Below, one piece after another: positions 61,839 through 64,000 of a DNA stretch of 64,000 nt. The notes beneath the pieces are model-generated. The model saw nothing but the letters and a program-made list of their open reading frames with translations. It was not told the DNA's origin and searched no databases. A program made the translations under genes and the position numbers. This DNA comes from CBDFJH01 sp965198095 (lineage in GTDB: Bacteria; Latescibacterota; UBA2968; GCA-2709665): NCBI GenBank assembly GCA_965198095.1, contig OZ240239.1, positions 1,426,001-1,490,000 of the forward strand. The letters are read 5' to 3'. Position 1 is the stretch's first letter; the number at the start of each line of letters is the position of its first letter.

Positions 61839-64000
61839 ATGAAGCTCCTGGGCAGGTATAGTTCGATTCTGGTATGCGCGGCGTTGTTTTTTCCCGCGTA
61901 TGCGGTTCGGGCGCAATCTGTCGGAACCGTCACGGGCACGGTGGTTGATGCGGAAAGCGGGGACGGATTGGAAGGGGTGGAGGTCTATATTTCAGCCCTG
62001 AATCTGGGCGGGGCGTCGGATGCGCAAGGCCGTTTTATCATCCACGACGTGCCGCCCGGCACGCACGACCTGGTGGCGGACCTGATCGGCTATGCGAGCG
62101 TGGAGGTTAGGGTCGTTGTGGCTGCCGGGCAGACCGTACCGATCGCGTTGCGGATGGATTCCGCCGCGCTTTACCTCGATGAGCTGGTGGTGACCGGCAC
62201 GGCCTTCAAGGAGTCGCCCATCAATTTGCCCTATGCGGTCACCGTGGTCGGCCGGGAAAAGATGGCGGAACAAGGGTCTCCGCAGGCGGTTGATTTCTTC
62301 AAGAACCTGAGCGCCAGCCACGGCGTGATCGGCGAGCGGAGCAGTTGGTACAACGCCAACCAGGCCGCCACCCTTTCCGAGAGCATTGCCAACGTCAATC
62401 TGCGCGGACTGGGGGCCTCGCGCACCCTGGTGCTGATCAACAACCGCCGCCAGACCTATGTCCCGGCCCGCTTGATCGGCGGTCGCTTCGTCGATGTCAA
62501 TGTCATCCCCGCCATCGCCGTTGACCGGGTCGAGGTGCTCAAGGAGGGGGCCTCGGCCATCTACGGCTCGGATGCGGTGACCGGCGTGGCCAATTTCCTG
62601 ACCCGCCACGACTTCGAGGGTTTTGAAGTCTCGGCTGCCCACGACTATTTCGCCGGTGCGGGCGATACCAACGCCGGCGCGATATGGGGCGGGAAGCTCG
62701 GCAGGGCCCACGCGGTTGTTGCCGCGGAATGGAGGGGACGCCAAAAGTTGCCGGCCACCGAAAGGGACTACCTGCTGCAGCCGTGGCACGGCAGCGGGCA
62801 GCGCCTCGGATGGTCGAGCCTGGGGAACCCGGGCACCTTCGCCGTTGGCGCTCCGGCCCCGTGGACCGCTGCCATCCACGCCCCTCTTTGCGAGCCGTTT
62901 GGCGGCTTCCGGGAATCCTGGACGTGCCGCTTCCGCTATCAGCAGTATGAGAATCTGATCGAGGACATGAGCCATACCCGCGCTTTTGCCGAGATCAACG
63001 GTGCGCTGGACAATGGCACGGAGTATCACTTCGAGGGCCTGTGGGCCGAGGCCAGGATTGACGACTGGTACACGACCCCTTCGTACCCTCCCTTCCCCCT
63101 GACAGACACGAGTATCCAGGAGGTCGCGCCCGGCCACCCGGGCCGGCAGGCCTTCTGCGAGGACAACGGTGCCGGGCCCGGCGACCTCTACTACGACGAA
63201 TGCCAAGGCGGCGAGAACTGGTATTTCAACGGCCGCCCGTTCGGCAACTCGGGCCCCGGGCGCACGCTGGACCGCGACTCCCGCACGTGGCGCGTGGCGG
63301 CTTCCGCGAATGGCGACTTTGCGTCATTCGGCGATCGAGAGACCCATTTCGACCTGGGTCTGTCCTATTCCCGCACCGAGGGCAACTACAACCTGCCGGG
63401 GGTGTACATCGAGCGGATATTCCTCGGCTTCCGCGGTTTTGGAGGGCCGAATTGCGGCGTCGGCGTCTTGGCGGATCCCACGTCCCTTGCCGGGATGCGG
63501 CTCGGCGCGCTCAACGGCCAGGTGGCGGGTCAGGGCGACTGCCAGTACTACAACCCCTTCAGCAATGCAATCGAGTTCGCGGATCAACATGGCGCGAGTT
63601 TTGCAACCCAGGCGAATCCCGATTACCGCGCCGGCCTTGCGAACAGCGCCCAGTTGCGGCAGTGGCTCAATCAGGAAGTCGATCTGCAGAGCACCGCGGA
63701 TCTGCTGGTCGCCGATGCGACGCTGACCGGAACCTGGATCGAGGACGTCGCCAGCTACGCGGCCGGCTACCAGTTCCGTCTGTTCAATGCCAGCGGCGAT
63801 CCCAACAATCCCGGCGACGTGACCGTCAACCCCTGCCCGGTTGTGGGCGATAAGAGCTGCTCGGCAGAGGACATGTTCGGCCCCTATGCGTTCACCAATG
63901 TGAATCGGCCTTATGATGAGTCTCAGACGGTGCATCGCTTCTTCGCCGAGATTCCCCTGAGCCTGGGAGAGCGTTTTGACGTGCAACTCGCCGCGAACTA
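61839..64000 (+). CDS. TonB-dependent receptor with carboxypeptidase-regulatory-like domain (3' end outside window)
   Basis: The first 720 residues of an outer-membrane receptor. ATG at 61839 with GAGGAGG upstream; signal peptide about 1-26 (ending AVRAQ); a carboxypeptidase-regulatory-like domain from VGTVTGTVVDAESGDGLEG; a TonB-box-like stretch DELVVTGTA; a plug with NVNLRGLGASRTLVLINNRR and EGASAIYGSDAVTGVANF. The barrel part is Cys-containing (several C pairs), which is unusual. It follows a BCCT transporter but co-transcription is not clear. Confidence 0.92.
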   Translation, partial: MKLLGRYSSILVCAALFFPAYAVRAQSVGTVTGTVVDAESGDGLEGVEVYISALNLGGASDAQGRFIIHDVPPGTHDLVADLIGYASVEVRVVVAAGQTVPIALRMDSAALYLDELVVTGTAFKESPINLPYAVTVVGREKMAEQGSPQAVDFFKNLSASHGVIGERSSWYNANQAATLSESIANVNLRGLGASRTLVLINNRRQTYVPARLIGGRFVDVNVIPAIAVDRVEVLKEGASAIYGSDAVTGVANFLTRHDFEGFEVSAAHDYFAGAGDTNAGAIWGGKLGRAHAVVAAEWRGRQKLPATERDYLLQPWHGSGQRLGWSSLGNPGTFAVGAPAPWTAAIHAPLCEPFGGFRESWTCRFRYQQYENLIEDMSHTRAFAEINGALDNGTEYHFEGLWAEARIDDWYTTPSYPPFPLTDTSIQEVAPGHPGRQAFCEDNGAGPGDLYYDECQGGENWYFNGRPFGNSGPGRTLDRDSRTWRVAASANGDFASFGDRETHFDLGLSYSRTEGNYNLPGVYIERIFLGFRGFGGPNCGVGVLADPTSLAGMRLGALNGQVAGQGDCQYYNPFSNAIEFADQHGASFATQANPDYRAGLANSAQLRQWLNQEVDLQSTADLLVADATLTGTWIEDVASYAAGYQFRLFNASGDPNNPGDVTVNPCPVVGDKSCSAEDMFGPYAFTNVNRPYDESQTVHRFFAEIPLSLGERFDVQLAAN

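Overview
The window is high-GC DNA from a Gram-negative bacterium. It carries two TonB-dependent receptors with N-terminal carboxypeptidase-regulatory-like domains, a Tsx-like outer-membrane channel and an alpha-carbonic anhydrase lipoprotein. The GWxTD-domain protein, the receptor type, the archaeal-type AspRS and the mix of Asp-box (sialidase-like), phytanoyl-CoA dioxygenase, mandelate racemase and VOC enzymes resemble FCB-group or candidate-phylum genomes (Latescibacterota, Gemmatimonadota or Poribacteria-like). That placement is an inference; no rRNA or tRNA gene was recognised.

1-15.8 kb is core metabolism. The 3' part of aspS is missing at the left edge, and its 460-nt leader holds two intrinsic terminators plus an Asn-rich leader ORF. 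Next comes a minus-strand operon for an NAD-linked formate dehydrogenase (fused NuoE/NuoF subunit, catalytic subunit, FdhD, FmdB-type zinc ribbon). The catalytic subunit has an in-frame TGA read as selenocysteine, followed by a bacterial SECIS hairpin. A GNAT enzyme and an Nramp-like transporter lead to a dapA-pckG-dapB operon behind a lysine riboswitch and terminator. A divergent promoter drives an M16-like protein without zinc ligands.

15.8-30.5 kb holds a TonB receptor, an IS110 remnant, an alcohol dehydrogenase/RidA pair, the GWxTD protein, a GNAT protein, an Asp-box protein, and a nested mobile element: an intact IS481-like element in the hairpin loop of a 505-bp MITE with 17-bp inverted repeats. 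A VOC protein, a ceramidase-like membrane protein and a PhyH dioxygenase follow.

30.5-41.5 kb is a plus-strand run of eleven genes: amidase, VOC, Asp-box protein, MetE-like, Zn dehydrogenase, ThDP enzyme, mandelate racemase/enolase, SDR, cupin, GATase and VOC. It looks catabolic; the substrate is unknown.

41.5-49.5 kb has pyrB with an attenuator, a long-form glyA, an APH fragment, trmB with a C-terminal extension, pdxH, a GNAT fragment, and a Tsx-like channel paired with an NCS2 permease that carries a C-terminal regulatory-type domain. 49.5-52.8 kb is an accessory patch: hairpin-rich noncoding DNA, a second MITE copy, a DNA methyltransferase fragment, a nonsense-interrupted nurA and the carbonic anhydrase.

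52.8-64 kb carries a divergent dxs, an operon of a periplasmic binding protein, a sensor that ends after its HAMP domain and an OFA-family transporter, a truncated porin, a YtxH-type protein, a decayed copy of the NCS2 C-terminal domain, a BCCT transporter and the 5' part of a second TonB receptor.
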